From contig NZ_CP136920.1 in assembly GCF_033100135.1 (NCBI RefSeq), positions 1,178,001 to 1,242,000 of the forward strand: a stretch of 64,000 nucleotides of DNA, read 5' to 3'. The DNA comes from Rubellicoccus peritrichatus (GTDB lineage: Bacteria; Verrucomicrobiota; Verrucomicrobiia; Opitutales; Cerasicoccaceae). Positions within the stretch are counted from its first letter, which is position 1. Each line of letters opens with the position of its first letter. Below the pieces are notes generated by a model. It saw nothing but the letters and a program-made list of their open reading frames with translations, ran no database searches and was not told the origin of the DNA. Below are positions 46,088 to 53,622 of the stretch, piece by piece. The position numbers and the translations under genes are program-made.

Positions 46088-47104
46088 ATGTCCGACGATC
46101 TTACAGGCAACGATTACTTGCAGAGTGTCCTTGATGCGCCAGAAACACAGCAGGAGAAGGCCTTGCGCCCGCTTTCGTTCTCCGACTTCAGCGGTCAGGG
46201 CAAGACAGTCGAGCGATTGCAAGTCATGGTTGGCGCGGCGCGGGCGCGCGGTGAAGCTTTGAGTCATATCCTTTTGCATGGACCTCCGGGTCTCGGGAAA
46301 ACCACCTTGGCTCACATCCTCGGTAACGAAATGGGCAGTAATGTGCGCATCACTTCAGGGCCAGTGGTTGAGAAAGCAGGTGATCTCGCTGGTTTGCTGA
46401 CAGGGCTCCAGGCGGGTGATATTCTTTTTATTGATGAGATTCACCGGATTCCCAAAAGCGTGGAGGAATACCTTTACTCCGCCATGGAGGACTTCCGGCT
46501 CGACATAATGATCGATCAAGGGCCAAACGCTCGCAGCGTGCGGCTGACGATTCCACGCTTCACCCTGGTTGGTGCAACCACAAGGACCGGACTTTTGACC
46601 GCGCCGCTGCGCAGTCGCTTTACCTTGCAAACCCGGCTGGACTATTACGACCACAAGACATTGCAGAGCATTGTGGAGCGGAGTTGTGGTCTGCTGGAGG
46701 TTCCCGTGGACAGTGCAGGTTCCAGCGAAATCGCCGGCCGTGCTCGGGGCACCCCTCGTGTTGCCAACAATCTGATTAATTTTGCCCGCGACTATGCTGA
46801 GCAGCGGGCCGATGGCAAAATCAGTGGCAAAGTCGCTGCCGCTGCCCTGGAGTTGCTGGAAATCGATGCCAATGGCCTCGACGAGATGGATAAGCGCATC
46901 CTGCGTCTCATGGCGGAAAACTACAATGGTGGCCCGGTTGGCCTTGGCACCGTTGCCGTCGCAGTAGGGGAAGAGCAGCACACACTGGAAGAAGTCCACG
47001 AACCCTATTTGATTCAGGAGGGTTACATTGCCCGGACCCAGCAGGGCCGTGTTCTTACTCCAAAAGGCTGGCAGGTTATTGGTCTGCAGCCGAGTGAAGG
47101 TTAA
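46088..47104 (+). CDS. ruvB: Holliday junction branch-migration ATPase RuvB
   Basis: 338 residues from ATG 46088 (MSDDLTGNDYL); the frame is open upstream but overlaps the MFS start and gives no family residues. AAA+ motifs: RPLSFSDFSGQGKTVERL, Walker A HGPPGLGKTTLAHILG, Walker B LFIDEIHRIPKSVEEYLY, sensor GATTRTGLLTAPLRSRF, and the C-terminal winged helix (GLGTVAVAVGEEQHTLEE, YIARTQQGRVLTPKGW). RuvB hexamers drive branch migration with RuvA in recombination repair. ruvA and ruvC are not adjacent. Confidence 0.97.
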   Translation: MSDDLTGNDYLQSVLDAPETQQEKALRPLSFSDFSGQGKTVERLQVMVGAARARGEALSHILLHGPPGLGKTTLAHILGNEMGSNVRITSGPVVEKAGDLAGLLTGLQAGDILFIDEIHRIPKSVEEYLYSAMEDFRLDIMIDQGPNARSVRLTIPRFTLVGATTRTGLLTAPLRSRFTLQTRLDYYDHKTLQSIVERSCGLLEVPVDSAGSSEIAGRARGTPRVANNLINFARDYAEQRADGKISGKVAAAALELLEIDANGLDEMDKRILRLMAENYNGGPVGLGTVAVAVGEEQHTLEEVHEPYLIQEGYIARTQQGRVLTPKGWQVIGLQPSEG

Positions 47105-47111
47105 TGTCGCA

Positions 47112-48173
47112 CTAACGACCGGCCTTTTCCTGCTGCTCATCCTGCATCGGAACCCCATCTGATAGCAGGAAGGCAATGGAGCGGGTCCTTGGATTGGATT
47201 CCAGGGCGACCTTGATCGTCATAGTCAAAGGGACTGATAGCAACATACCGACTGGCCCGAGAATCCATCCCCAGAGGAACAAACTGACTATGATGATCAT
47301 GGGCGAAATACCCAGGCCTTTCCCCATGTATTTCGGTTCGAGGAAGTTACTGACGCCCACGTTGATGATTATATAGCCGATCGCGCAGATTGTGGCATCA
47401 CCTAACCCCTGGAGGATCAGTGCCAGCAAAATCCCCGGGATCGCAGCAATGATCGATCCGATGCTGGGGACGAAATTCAATAGGAAGGCCAGAACAGCGA
47501 GCAGGATTGGGTAATCGACATCCAACAGCCACAACATGCTTCCAACCAGAACCGCGGTCAGCAGGCTCATTACTGTTTTCATTGCCATGTATTGCCGGAC
47601 ATTTCCAACAATACCCAGAAAGTCATCCCAACGCCTGTCGGTCATGCCGGGGAGGTTGCGAATTTTCCCCGGTAATCGAGCTGCCTCCAGCAAAATGAAA
47701 ATCGCGACCAGGGTGATGACGAAACCATTGCTGAGCAGGATCGTGACCGAACCTGCAATGGTACGCGCGTAAGCAAAGAGTTTTTGGGTATCGAGTGCCT
47801 GATTGAAAGCGTCTTCCGGGACTTCCACTCCACGTGCTTCAAGCCAGCCTGTTGCCTCGCTGACCTGTTGGGTTAGAATCGTTTGATACTGGGGCAAGTT
47901 TCGAACAAAACTGTTCACAGTGGCAGTGAAGAAGCTTGCCCCGAATATCCCCAGGGCCAACAGGGCAGCAACAATAACCAGCAATGAAAGAGCCGAAGGA
48001 ACACCTTTGCGCTGCATCCAGAAATACCATGGCGCCACCAGGATGACGACGAACACGGCGAGCAGAAATGGCACCACGATAGCCGCTGCTGCCTTTAACC
48101 CCGCGATTATGATAATAAGTGCGGCGATGACGACCAGTATGCGAATACCCGATGCGGTGCGTGGTGCAGACAT
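47112..48173 (-). CDS. AI-2E family (PerM/TqsA-like) permease
   Basis: A 353-residue protein with seven to eight membrane helices in the family layout: two N-terminal helices, a hydrophilic stretch (about 95-135, LPQYQTILTQQVSEATGWLE), then FILLEAARLPGK, LLNFVPSIGSIIAAIPGILLAL and NFLEPKYMGKGLGISPMIII, the best-conserved block, ending GWILGPVGMLLSVPLTM. Relatives export signalling molecules or ions; the substrate here is not known. It converges with ruvB. Confidence 0.88.
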   Translation of the reverse strand: MSAPRTASGIRILVVIAALIIIIAGLKAAAAIVVPFLLAVFVVILVAPWYFWMQRKGVPSALSLLVIVAALLALGIFGASFFTATVNSFVRNLPQYQTILTQQVSEATGWLEARGVEVPEDAFNQALDTQKLFAYARTIAGSVTILLSNGFVITLVAIFILLEAARLPGKIRNLPGMTDRRWDDFLGIVGNVRQYMAMKTVMSLLTAVLVGSMLWLLDVDYPILLAVLAFLLNFVPSIGSIIAAIPGILLALILQGLGDATICAIGYIIINVGVSNFLEPKYMGKGLGISPMIIIVSLFLWGWILGPVGMLLSVPLTMTIKVALESNPRTRSIAFLLSDGVPMQDEQQEKAGR

Positions 48174-48234
48174 GCCTAATTAGCATGAGGAACTTGTTCC
48201 CTTTGAAAAGCCGGAAGTGCGTTTGTATTTAGTG

Positions 48235-48448
48235 CTAGTGTCTCGTCAGCTTAATTCTTTATAAAACTATTTATAGCCATAGAGGCACAGAGAGCACAGA
48301 GCTCGTTTTTTATTAGCCGCAGATGGAACGCGGATATTCGCTGATAAAATAAGGGGATCGTTTGAATTTAATCCGCGTTTAATCTGCGTTAATCCGTGGC
48401 TAAACATTTAATCTATTTATGAAAAAGAATTAGCTAACACCACACTAG
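48235..48448. mobile_element. CTAG-bounded inverted-repeat element B (MITE-like, no transposase)
   Basis: Left end CTAGTGTCTCGTCAGC then TTAATTCTTT; the reverse complement of the right end (from 48448) reads CTAGTGTGGTGTTAGC then TAATTCTTTTT. The arms match over most of about 25 bases. The interior contains GCACAGAG-type debris and the GCAGAT/GCGGAT palindrome at 48313-48403. No ORF. It occupies much of the 400-bp gap between the AI-2E permease and zinc-ribbon genes. Confidence 0.6.
48313..48403. repeat. Internal palindrome of GCAGAT/GCGGAT type
   Basis: Starts TTAGCCGCAGATGGAACGC and ends in the inverted form (…AATCTGCG…GTGGCTAA). The arms CGCAGATGGAACGCGGATA and, inverted, CGCAGATTAAACGCGGATT match at 16 of 19 positions. 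Related wording (CGCGGATAAACGCGGCAGAT on the minus strand) occurs beside the GxxExxY remnant near 52930. Confidence 0.6.
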
Positions 48449-48573
48449 AGGCGAGTCTCTGCATATCTCCGGTCCTGTTTGATTTAAAGTGTGGAATTAT
48501 TTAGTGTTAACTTTTCGTGATGGAGTGGAATCTGATTGAGGTATCCAATTGCATTTGAGAGACAGGAGTTTCA

Positions 48574-48840
48574 GTGCACGATTATTTTATATGTCCAGTT
48601 TGCGGTGAAGACGTCAAAGTCGGCGCACTTTCATGTCCAGCTTGCGGTGCTTGTGAAAAGACAGGCCTGAAGGGCGATGACTCCGGTTATGGATTGGATT
48701 TACCTGATGATGAATTCGACTATGACAGTTTCGTGAAGAAGGAATTCGAAGGTAAAGCGGTTCGGTCAAAAAAGGAGCGCATCGCTGCAATTGTTGCGGT
48801 TTTACTGATTGTAGCATTATTGCTCTATTTTGTTTTGTAA
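48574..48840 (+). CDS. Zinc-ribbon protein with C-terminal membrane anchor
   Basis: 88 residues starting at GTG 48574, supported by AGGAG at 48564-48568. The N-terminus has two CxxC knuckles, FICPVCGEDV and LSCPACGAC, a zinc ribbon. A Gly/Asp-rich linker (DDSGYGLDLPDDEFDYD) and one C-terminal helix (IAAIVAVLLIVALLLYFVL) follow, so it is a tail-anchored membrane protein with a cytoplasmic zinc domain. Function unknown. Upstream of the peroxiredoxin-like gene by 30 bp. Confidence 0.8.
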   Translation: MHDYFICPVCGEDVKVGALSCPACGACEKTGLKGDDSGYGLDLPDDEFDYDSFVKKEFEGKAVRSKKERIAAIVAVLLIVALLLYFVL

Positions 48841-48870
48841 GGCTTCTGAAAAAGCTTCGTCTTAGGAGTT

Positions 48871-49623
48871 ATGAAAAATCTTGTAAAATGCACTCCGTGT
48901 ATGGTCTCGAAAGTAATATTGGGCGCTCTTTTGCTCGGCTTGGTTGTCAACGAAGCCGTTGGTGGCGAGGACAAGGGAATGCTGCAATCGCAGTTGGATG
49001 CCCGTCAGATTGAGAGTCATGCAAAGTTTCCTGAAGCCATGGTGAAGATGATGGATGAGGGTAACAAAAAAGTGGCAGCATCCGGCGTTGTTGAGAACGC
49101 GAAGCAGGTTGGTGATCGCGCACCTGATTTCACATTGCGGAATGCGGTAGGAAAGAATGTCGCACTTTCCAGTTTATTGAAAAAAGGACCGGTTATTTTA
49201 CTGTGGTATCGTGGTGGATGGTGCCCTTATTGCAACCTGACGCTTCATTACTATCAGGATCACCTTGCGAAGATTGAGGCTTCCGGTGCAACCCTGGTTG
49301 CTTTGAGCCCTGAAGTTCCTGACAAGTCACTCGATACGGCGCAAAAGAATGAGCTCGAGTTTGAGGTCCTAAGCGACGTGGGCAACACAGTTGCTGAAGA
49401 ATACGGTGTCGTATTCAAGCTTCCGCCTGAAATTCATAAGCTATATGAGGAGAAGTTAAACCTCAGCAGTTATAACGGTGATGAGTCAGGCATGTTGCCT
49501 CTGTCGGCAACCTATGTCATCGCCCCCGATGGAACCATCACTTATGCATTCCTTGATGCAGACTACACCAATCGTGCCGATCCAACTGTTGTCCTGGAAG
49601 CAGTCAAAGCGATTGGGAAGTAA
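48871..49623 (+). CDS. Secreted peroxiredoxin-like (AhpC/TSA family) thiol protein
   Basis: A 250-residue protein with an N-terminal hydrophobic segment (VSKVILGALLLGLVVNEAVGG) as signal or anchor. The thioredoxin-fold core starts QVGDRAPDFTLRNAVGKNVAL; the active site is LWYRGGWCPYCNLTL, with CxxC where classical peroxiredoxins have PxxxTxxC. PLSATYVIAPDGTITYAFLDADY is the usual C-terminal strand pair. It likely works in thiol-disulfide or peroxide reduction in the periplasm. A strong terminator follows. Confidence 0.85.
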   Translation: MKNLVKCTPCMVSKVILGALLLGLVVNEAVGGEDKGMLQSQLDARQIESHAKFPEAMVKMMDEGNKKVAASGVVENAKQVGDRAPDFTLRNAVGKNVALSSLLKKGPVILLWYRGGWCPYCNLTLHYYQDHLAKIEASGATLVALSPEVPDKSLDTAQKNELEFEVLSDVGNTVAEEYGVVFKLPPEIHKLYEEKLNLSSYNGDESGMLPLSATYVIAPDGTITYAFLDADYTNRADPTVVLEAVKAIGK

Positions 49624-49660
49624 TACATTCCATATTTAAATAATCTTAAAAAAAATCACA

Positions 49661-49692
49661 AAAAAGCCCGGCAGTTTCTTGCCGGGCTTTTT
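49661..49692. terminator. Bidirectional intrinsic terminator
   Basis: AAAAAGCCCGGCA, loop GTTTCT, TGCCGGGCTTTTT: a perfect 13-bp arm pair with an A-run on one side and a T-run on the other, so it can end transcription from the peroxiredoxin-like gene (plus) and the AIM24 gene (minus), which converge here. Confidence 0.95.
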
Positions 49693-49710
49693 GATATTAT
49701 AAAGGCTAGA

Positions 49711-50448
49711 TCAATCACTGCCACGCGATGGCGGCATGCTGGCAATGATGCGTTCGACCATCTTGGAGAATGGCAGACTTTGCATATAGACCGAACCGGT
49801 GCCACTAACGGTGGCAAGGAAAAGCCCTTCGCCGCCGAAGACCATTGATTTCAAATTACCTGCTCGCTCGATGCTGTAATCGATACCATCGGTGAAGCCG
49901 ACGAGACAACCGGTGTCGATCCGCATGGTTTCATTATTGAGATCGCGGCGGACCAAATGCCCACCGGCATGGATGAAGGCCATGCCGTCGCCTTCCAGCT
50001 TTTGCAAAATAAAGCCTTCACCGCCAAAGAGGCCGGCTCCGAAACGCTTAGTAAATGCAATGCTTAACTTTGTCCCCGAGGCGGCACAGAGAAATGCATC
50101 CTTCTGGCACATGAAACGACCACCGAAATCAGCCAGGTTGATTGGCTCGATTTTTCCTGGATAAGGTGCGGAGAAAGCAACCCGCTTTTTGCCGGAACCC
50201 TGGTTGGTAAAGTGGGTAAGGAAAAGGCCTTCACCAGAGACTGCGCGTTTGGCCGCTCCCAGGAATTTGCCCATGAAGCCTTCGTTTGGATCGGAACCGT
50301 CGCCCATTTTGGCTTCAAAAGTAATACCGTCATCCATGTAGGCCATGGCTCCGGCTTCGGCGATGACAACTTCGCCTGGATCGAGTTCAACTTCAACAAG
50401 CTGCAGGTCATCCCCGCGTATTTCATAGTCAACTTCGTGGCTTCTCAT
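49711..50448 (-). CDS. AIM24/TIGR00266 family protein
   Basis: 245 residues from ATG 50448 ([20 protein letters not shown]); upstream codons are not family-like. The beta-sandwich family pattern is clear: [112 protein letters not shown] and [17 protein letters not shown]. The family is widespread and its bacterial role is not established. Confidence 0.92.
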   Translation of the reverse strand: MRSHEVDYEIRGDDLQLVEVELDPGEVVIAEAGAMAYMDDGITFEAKMGDGSDPNEGFMGKFLGAAKRAVSGEGLFLTHFTNQGSGKKRVAFSAPYPGKIEPINLADFGGRFMCQKDAFLCAASGTKLSIAFTKRFGAGLFGGEGFILQKLEGDGMAFIHAGGHLVRRDLNNETMRIDTGCLVGFTDGIDYSIERAGNLKSMVFGGEGLFLATVSGTGSVYMQSLPFSKMVERIIASMPPSRGSD

Positions 50449-50586
50449 AAGTAGTAATAATTGATGATGAGTTAGATAATCGAGACGACAGCAACTAAGC
50501 AAAAAGGGTTCCCTCTTACGAGGGGAAATTCGCTGCTATGAGGATTTTAGCCGCCAGGAGGGGGCGTAGGCGAAGAGAGTTAGAGT

Positions 50587-51855
50587 TTACTTATAGAGCC
50601 AAAGCGATTTGCTTTGGTCTTGAAAGCGCTTGGCCATGATTGTCCATTCGTCGATAAAATTTTCGACACTGGCCCGTTCGCCCTTGCTGCTTATTTCGGT
50701 CCACCATGGTTCCGAGCCAACGTGGATTTTATACAATCTCTTTTGCTGGCTGGTTGCGTTTCTGAAGGGATTACCGTCTTCTGACCATTCGGCTGCGAGC
50801 CGCATCATGTGAAACGACAACTCAGTTGGGCGTAGTGAATCCCAGTCATCCAGAATGACATAGACGCCGGAATAGTTCTTTCCGTCAACACCGACTCCGC
50901 GCACTGGCTTGAACTTGAGTCCGGCTATGTTGTGACCATCCAGAACCATCGATAATTCCTGTGGTGTCTTTGCGGGATGATTTAGGAGGCGGAAAGGAAA
51001 AGGAGAGCCGTAACCATGGCTGAAGTCGCCGAGTTGGGCTCCCAATCCACTCATACTGTAGCCCAAAGCTGCGGAAAGATCCGGTATTGCAGGCGAAGTT
51101 GGAACCCATCCCAGGCCGGTATCCGGCCATTTCATATCACGAGTCCAGCCTTTCATTGGGATGACATACAACTTGCCGCGTTTGCGAACCTCTTCGGATA
51201 CTTCGAGAACGCCGGGAACCTGCTTCGACATTTTTGCCAGCTCACCGATTGTCAGGCCGTGAACATACGGGACGCGATAGGCGCCAACGTAGGATTTTAA
51301 ATGTGCTTCCAGCGGCGGACCATCCACTTTCAGGCCACCGAGTGGATTGGGTCGATCCAGAATGACAACCGGAATGCCCGCTTCAAAGCAGGCTTCAATG
51401 GTTTTGCGCATGGCGCTGACGTAAGTGTAGCTCCTTACGCCGAGATCCTGCAGATCAATCACCATGACGTTGATGTCTTTCAACATCTCGGGCTTCGGCT
51501 TACGGTTCTCATTGTAGAGTGAATAAACCGGCAGGCCCGTCCGTGGATCGGTGTAGCTTGAGACGTATTCATTGGCCTTGGCCTTCCCGTCAATTCCATG
51601 TTCCGGACCATAAAGAGCAACGAGATCTACTCCAGGAGCTTCATTGAGAATATCAATCGTGCTCTTGCCGTAGCGATTAACTCCGGCCGGGTGGGTGAGG
51701 AGACCAACCTTGCGTCCCTTCAGCGGCTTGAAGTCCATTTCCTCAAGAACATCGATACCCAACATAACTTTGGGACCCTGTGCTTGTTGGGCGAAGCAAG
51801 TTGCGGCTACAAGGCTGACGATGATGAAGAGAATGCTGGTACGTATGGCTTGCAT
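50587..51855 (-). CDS. namZ: NamZ-type exo-beta-N-acetylmuramidase (DUF1343)
   Basis: 422 residues from ATG 51855, which opens a signal peptide (MQAIRTSILFIIVSLVAATCFA); ATG 51888 is an alternative. The family blocks are VGLLTHPAGVNRYGKSTIDIL, VALYGPEHGIDGKAKAN, INVMVIDLQDLGVRSYTYVSAM, VVILDRPNPLGGLKVDGP, PYVHGLTIGELAKM, and the C-terminal GHNIAGLKFKPV. The Glu in GPEHG and Asp/His residues near it are the likely catalytic group. NamZ removes terminal N-acetylmuramic acid from peptidoglycan fragments. Export indicates wall turnover or use of foreign wall material. It follows the DUF2062 gene by about 60 bp on the same strand. Confidence 0.9.
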   Translation of the reverse strand: MQAIRTSILFIIVSLVAATCFAQQAQGPKVMLGIDVLEEMDFKPLKGRKVGLLTHPAGVNRYGKSTIDILNEAPGVDLVALYGPEHGIDGKAKANEYVSSYTDPRTGLPVYSLYNENRKPKPEMLKDINVMVIDLQDLGVRSYTYVSAMRKTIEACFEAGIPVVILDRPNPLGGLKVDGPPLEAHLKSYVGAYRVPYVHGLTIGELAKMSKQVPGVLEVSEEVRKRGKLYVIPMKGWTRDMKWPDTGLGWVPTSPAIPDLSAALGYSMSGLGAQLGDFSHGYGSPFPFRLLNHPAKTPQELSMVLDGHNIAGLKFKPVRGVGVDGKNYSGVYVILDDWDSLRPTELSFHMMRLAAEWSEDGNPFRNATSQQKRLYKIHVGSEPWWTEISSKGERASVENFIDEWTIMAKRFQDQSKSLWLYK

Positions 51856-51916
51856 AAAAAATAAACCGTGAAAAGTGCGTTTGATCATGCGAATTGCGAA
51901 GAATTTGTCCAAGCAA

Positions 51917-52651
51917 TCATACTGAATCTTTCCGGGGAAAGGGGACAGAACGACCGGCATCCCCGCGCTCGATTGGGTCAACAGGTGGGGTAAAGGACTG
52001 TTTGGGATGGGTGTATTCGTAACGTTTAGCGGCAAGTTGATAGGCCAAGCTAAAAATGAATCCTGTGAAATAGCCCAGGATGGCGCCACCGACAAATGTT
52101 GCGCGAAAACCAAGCCAGATCATTTGATGAAGAGACATGCCGGACTCCAATGCCATCTCCTCCATCGCGATTTTTGCCTTATCGGATCCTACCATGCTGA
52201 GCATCGCCTGTTTTAAATTTTGGGCGATCAATGATGCAAAATCCCACACAGACTCATGAGGAATCGACGCGCCAAAGACCCAGAAGATTTTCAATCCAAT
52301 ATAGCATGCTGCGAAATAAATGGGACCGGCAGTAATTGGATTGGTAATCATTTGGGCGGCTACCATCACCATGAGGTTGCAGCGAAGCAATATGGCAAAG
52401 ACAAATGCCGCTCCAATTTGAATGCCATAAATCGGCAATATCGAGATGATACAGCCTGCATAAATCGCAACGATAACATCATTGCGTTTAAACGACCAAA
52501 GGTAATTTCGCTTGCGGGCCGTTTCGGCAAACCATTTGAGGACGGGGTAATTATGAACGGTTGCACGTCGCGGCAACGGACGCAGAATGCGTTTTACCCG
52601 CCTGACTCGCTCAAAATACTTTTCACGATGGTGCTCCCCCGGTTTGAACAT
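51917..52651 (-). CDS. DUF2062 membrane protein
   Basis: A 244-residue protein with a basic N-terminus (RVRRVKRILRPLPRR) and three to four membrane segments in the DUF2062 pattern: VIVAIYAGCIISILPIYGIQ, LRCNLMVMVAAQMITNPITAGPIYFAACYIG, and a C-terminal IWLGFRATFVGGAILGYFTG. The TNPIT motif is typical. Its role is unknown; family members are sometimes fused to glycosyltransferases. It may share a transcript with namZ. Confidence 0.85.
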   Translation of the reverse strand: MFKPGEHHREKYFERVRRVKRILRPLPRRATVHNYPVLKWFAETARKRNYLWSFKRNDVIVAIYAGCIISILPIYGIQIGAAFVFAILLRCNLMVMVAAQMITNPITAGPIYFAACYIGLKIFWVFGASIPHESVWDFASLIAQNLKQAMLSMVGSDKAKIAMEEMALESGMSLHQMIWLGFRATFVGGAILGYFTGFIFSLAYQLAAKRYEYTHPKQSFTPPVDPIERGDAGRSVPFPRKDSV

Positions 52652-52760
52652 AAACTAGAAACTGCCTCTCACTTTTATACCTTATTTTACCTCCCGCAAA
52701 AACCCGGCAATATGGCACATAGTCGCGATTCCTGCCAGCTCTTTTGCAAATTGCTTGTAT

Positions 52761-52916
52761 CTACTGTTGGTGTTTTTCCTCGCGCAGAGGCGCTGGGGCG
52801 CAGAGATTTTCATCCAGTCCATTTACAGCCCTCACAATTCCATCTTTCAGTAAAGTCTCACCAAAATTCAGCAGATAGCCCAACTTGCACTCTGTTAATC
52901 TTAGATGGGTTTGGAT
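52761..52916 (-). pseudogene. 3' remnant of a GxxExxY family gene
   Basis: Minus-strand translation of 52916-52761 gives a 51-codon fragment, HLRLTECKLGYLLNFGETLL then KDGIVRAVNGL, the C-terminal end of GxxExxY proteins (a small PD-(D/E)XK-like family). It reads on through DENLCAPAPLREEKHQQ to TAG. The N-terminal domain, including GxxExxY itself, is missing; upstream is a stop and CGCGGATAAACGCGGCAGAT-type repeat sequence. No start codon remains. It is the only recognisable content in the 430-bp gap between DUF2062 and the sigma factor. Confidence 0.75.
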
Positions 52917-53078
52917 TTGCTTGCGATCTGCCGCGTTTATCCGCGCGAGTTATCTTTTACTAGCAGCGTATCTCCGATAAACTTTGTTTTCAAAAAACTT
53001 TTGAAAATCTTCTAAGAAATCCCTGCGTCGTGCGTTTTCCTCATGAAGCCAACCAACAAGCGCCTAACTGAACGCTTC

Positions 53079-53597
53079 ATGAGTGATGAAAACATACAAC
53101 CCAGCCTTGATGGCCACCTGCTACAGCAGGCGGCTGAAGCATACTCGACGACTCTTTTTCGTTACGCCCTGTCTCTTGCTCATCGTGAAGACCTGGCCCG
53201 CGATGCCGTTCAGGAAACTTTTCTCCGTCTTGCAAAGGCGGATCAAGCGAAAGTCTCCCACCATCTCGCCCCGTGGCTCTTTCGTGTCTGCCGGACCCGT
53301 GCACTGGATTTACTCCGAAAGGAGGCACGCATGAGTCCGGCAGACGACGCCACTCTGGCACGCGCAGCCGATGTTGCACCTTCGCCAGCTAGCCGTGCCG
53401 AGGTTTCCGACAGCGCCGCACAGGCCCTTCGTATGGTTGAAACACTGCCAGAGAACCAGCGAGAAATTGTCCGCCTCAAGTTCCAAGGTGGTTTGAGCTA
53501 CAAGGAAATCGCTGAAGTGACAGAGCTTTCTGTCACCAACGTTGGATTTCTCCTCCACACCGCCATCAAAAGCCTCCGAGCCGCCATGGTTGAATAG
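53079..53597 (+). CDS. ECF-type RNA polymerase sigma factor
   Basis: 172 residues from ATG 53079, or 184 from ATG 53043; neither has a strong ribosome-binding site. Region 2: LFRYALSLAHREDLARDAVQETFLRLA, ending LAPWLFRVCRTRALDLLRKE. Region 4: LPENQREIVRLKFQGGLSYKEIAEVTELSVTNVGFLLHTAIKSLR. The linker is rich in Ala/Asp/Ser. It directs RNA polymerase to envelope or stress genes. The following gene, 25 bp on, has an anti-sigma-like N-terminus and is the probable regulator. Confidence 0.92.
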   Translation: MSDENIQPSLDGHLLQQAAEAYSTTLFRYALSLAHREDLARDAVQETFLRLAKADQAKVSHHLAPWLFRVCRTRALDLLRKEARMSPADDATLARAADVAPSPASRAEVSDSAAQALRMVETLPENQREIVRLKFQGGLSYKEIAEVTELSVTNVGFLLHTAIKSLRAAMVE

Positions 53598-53622
53598 TAC
53601 ACCAGCAAAAAGAGGACAGCAC

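Noticed and set aside
52655-52963. CTAG-bounded element around the GxxExxY remnant
   Set aside because: CTAG occurs at both 52655 and 52960, but the adjoining bases are not inverted repeats.
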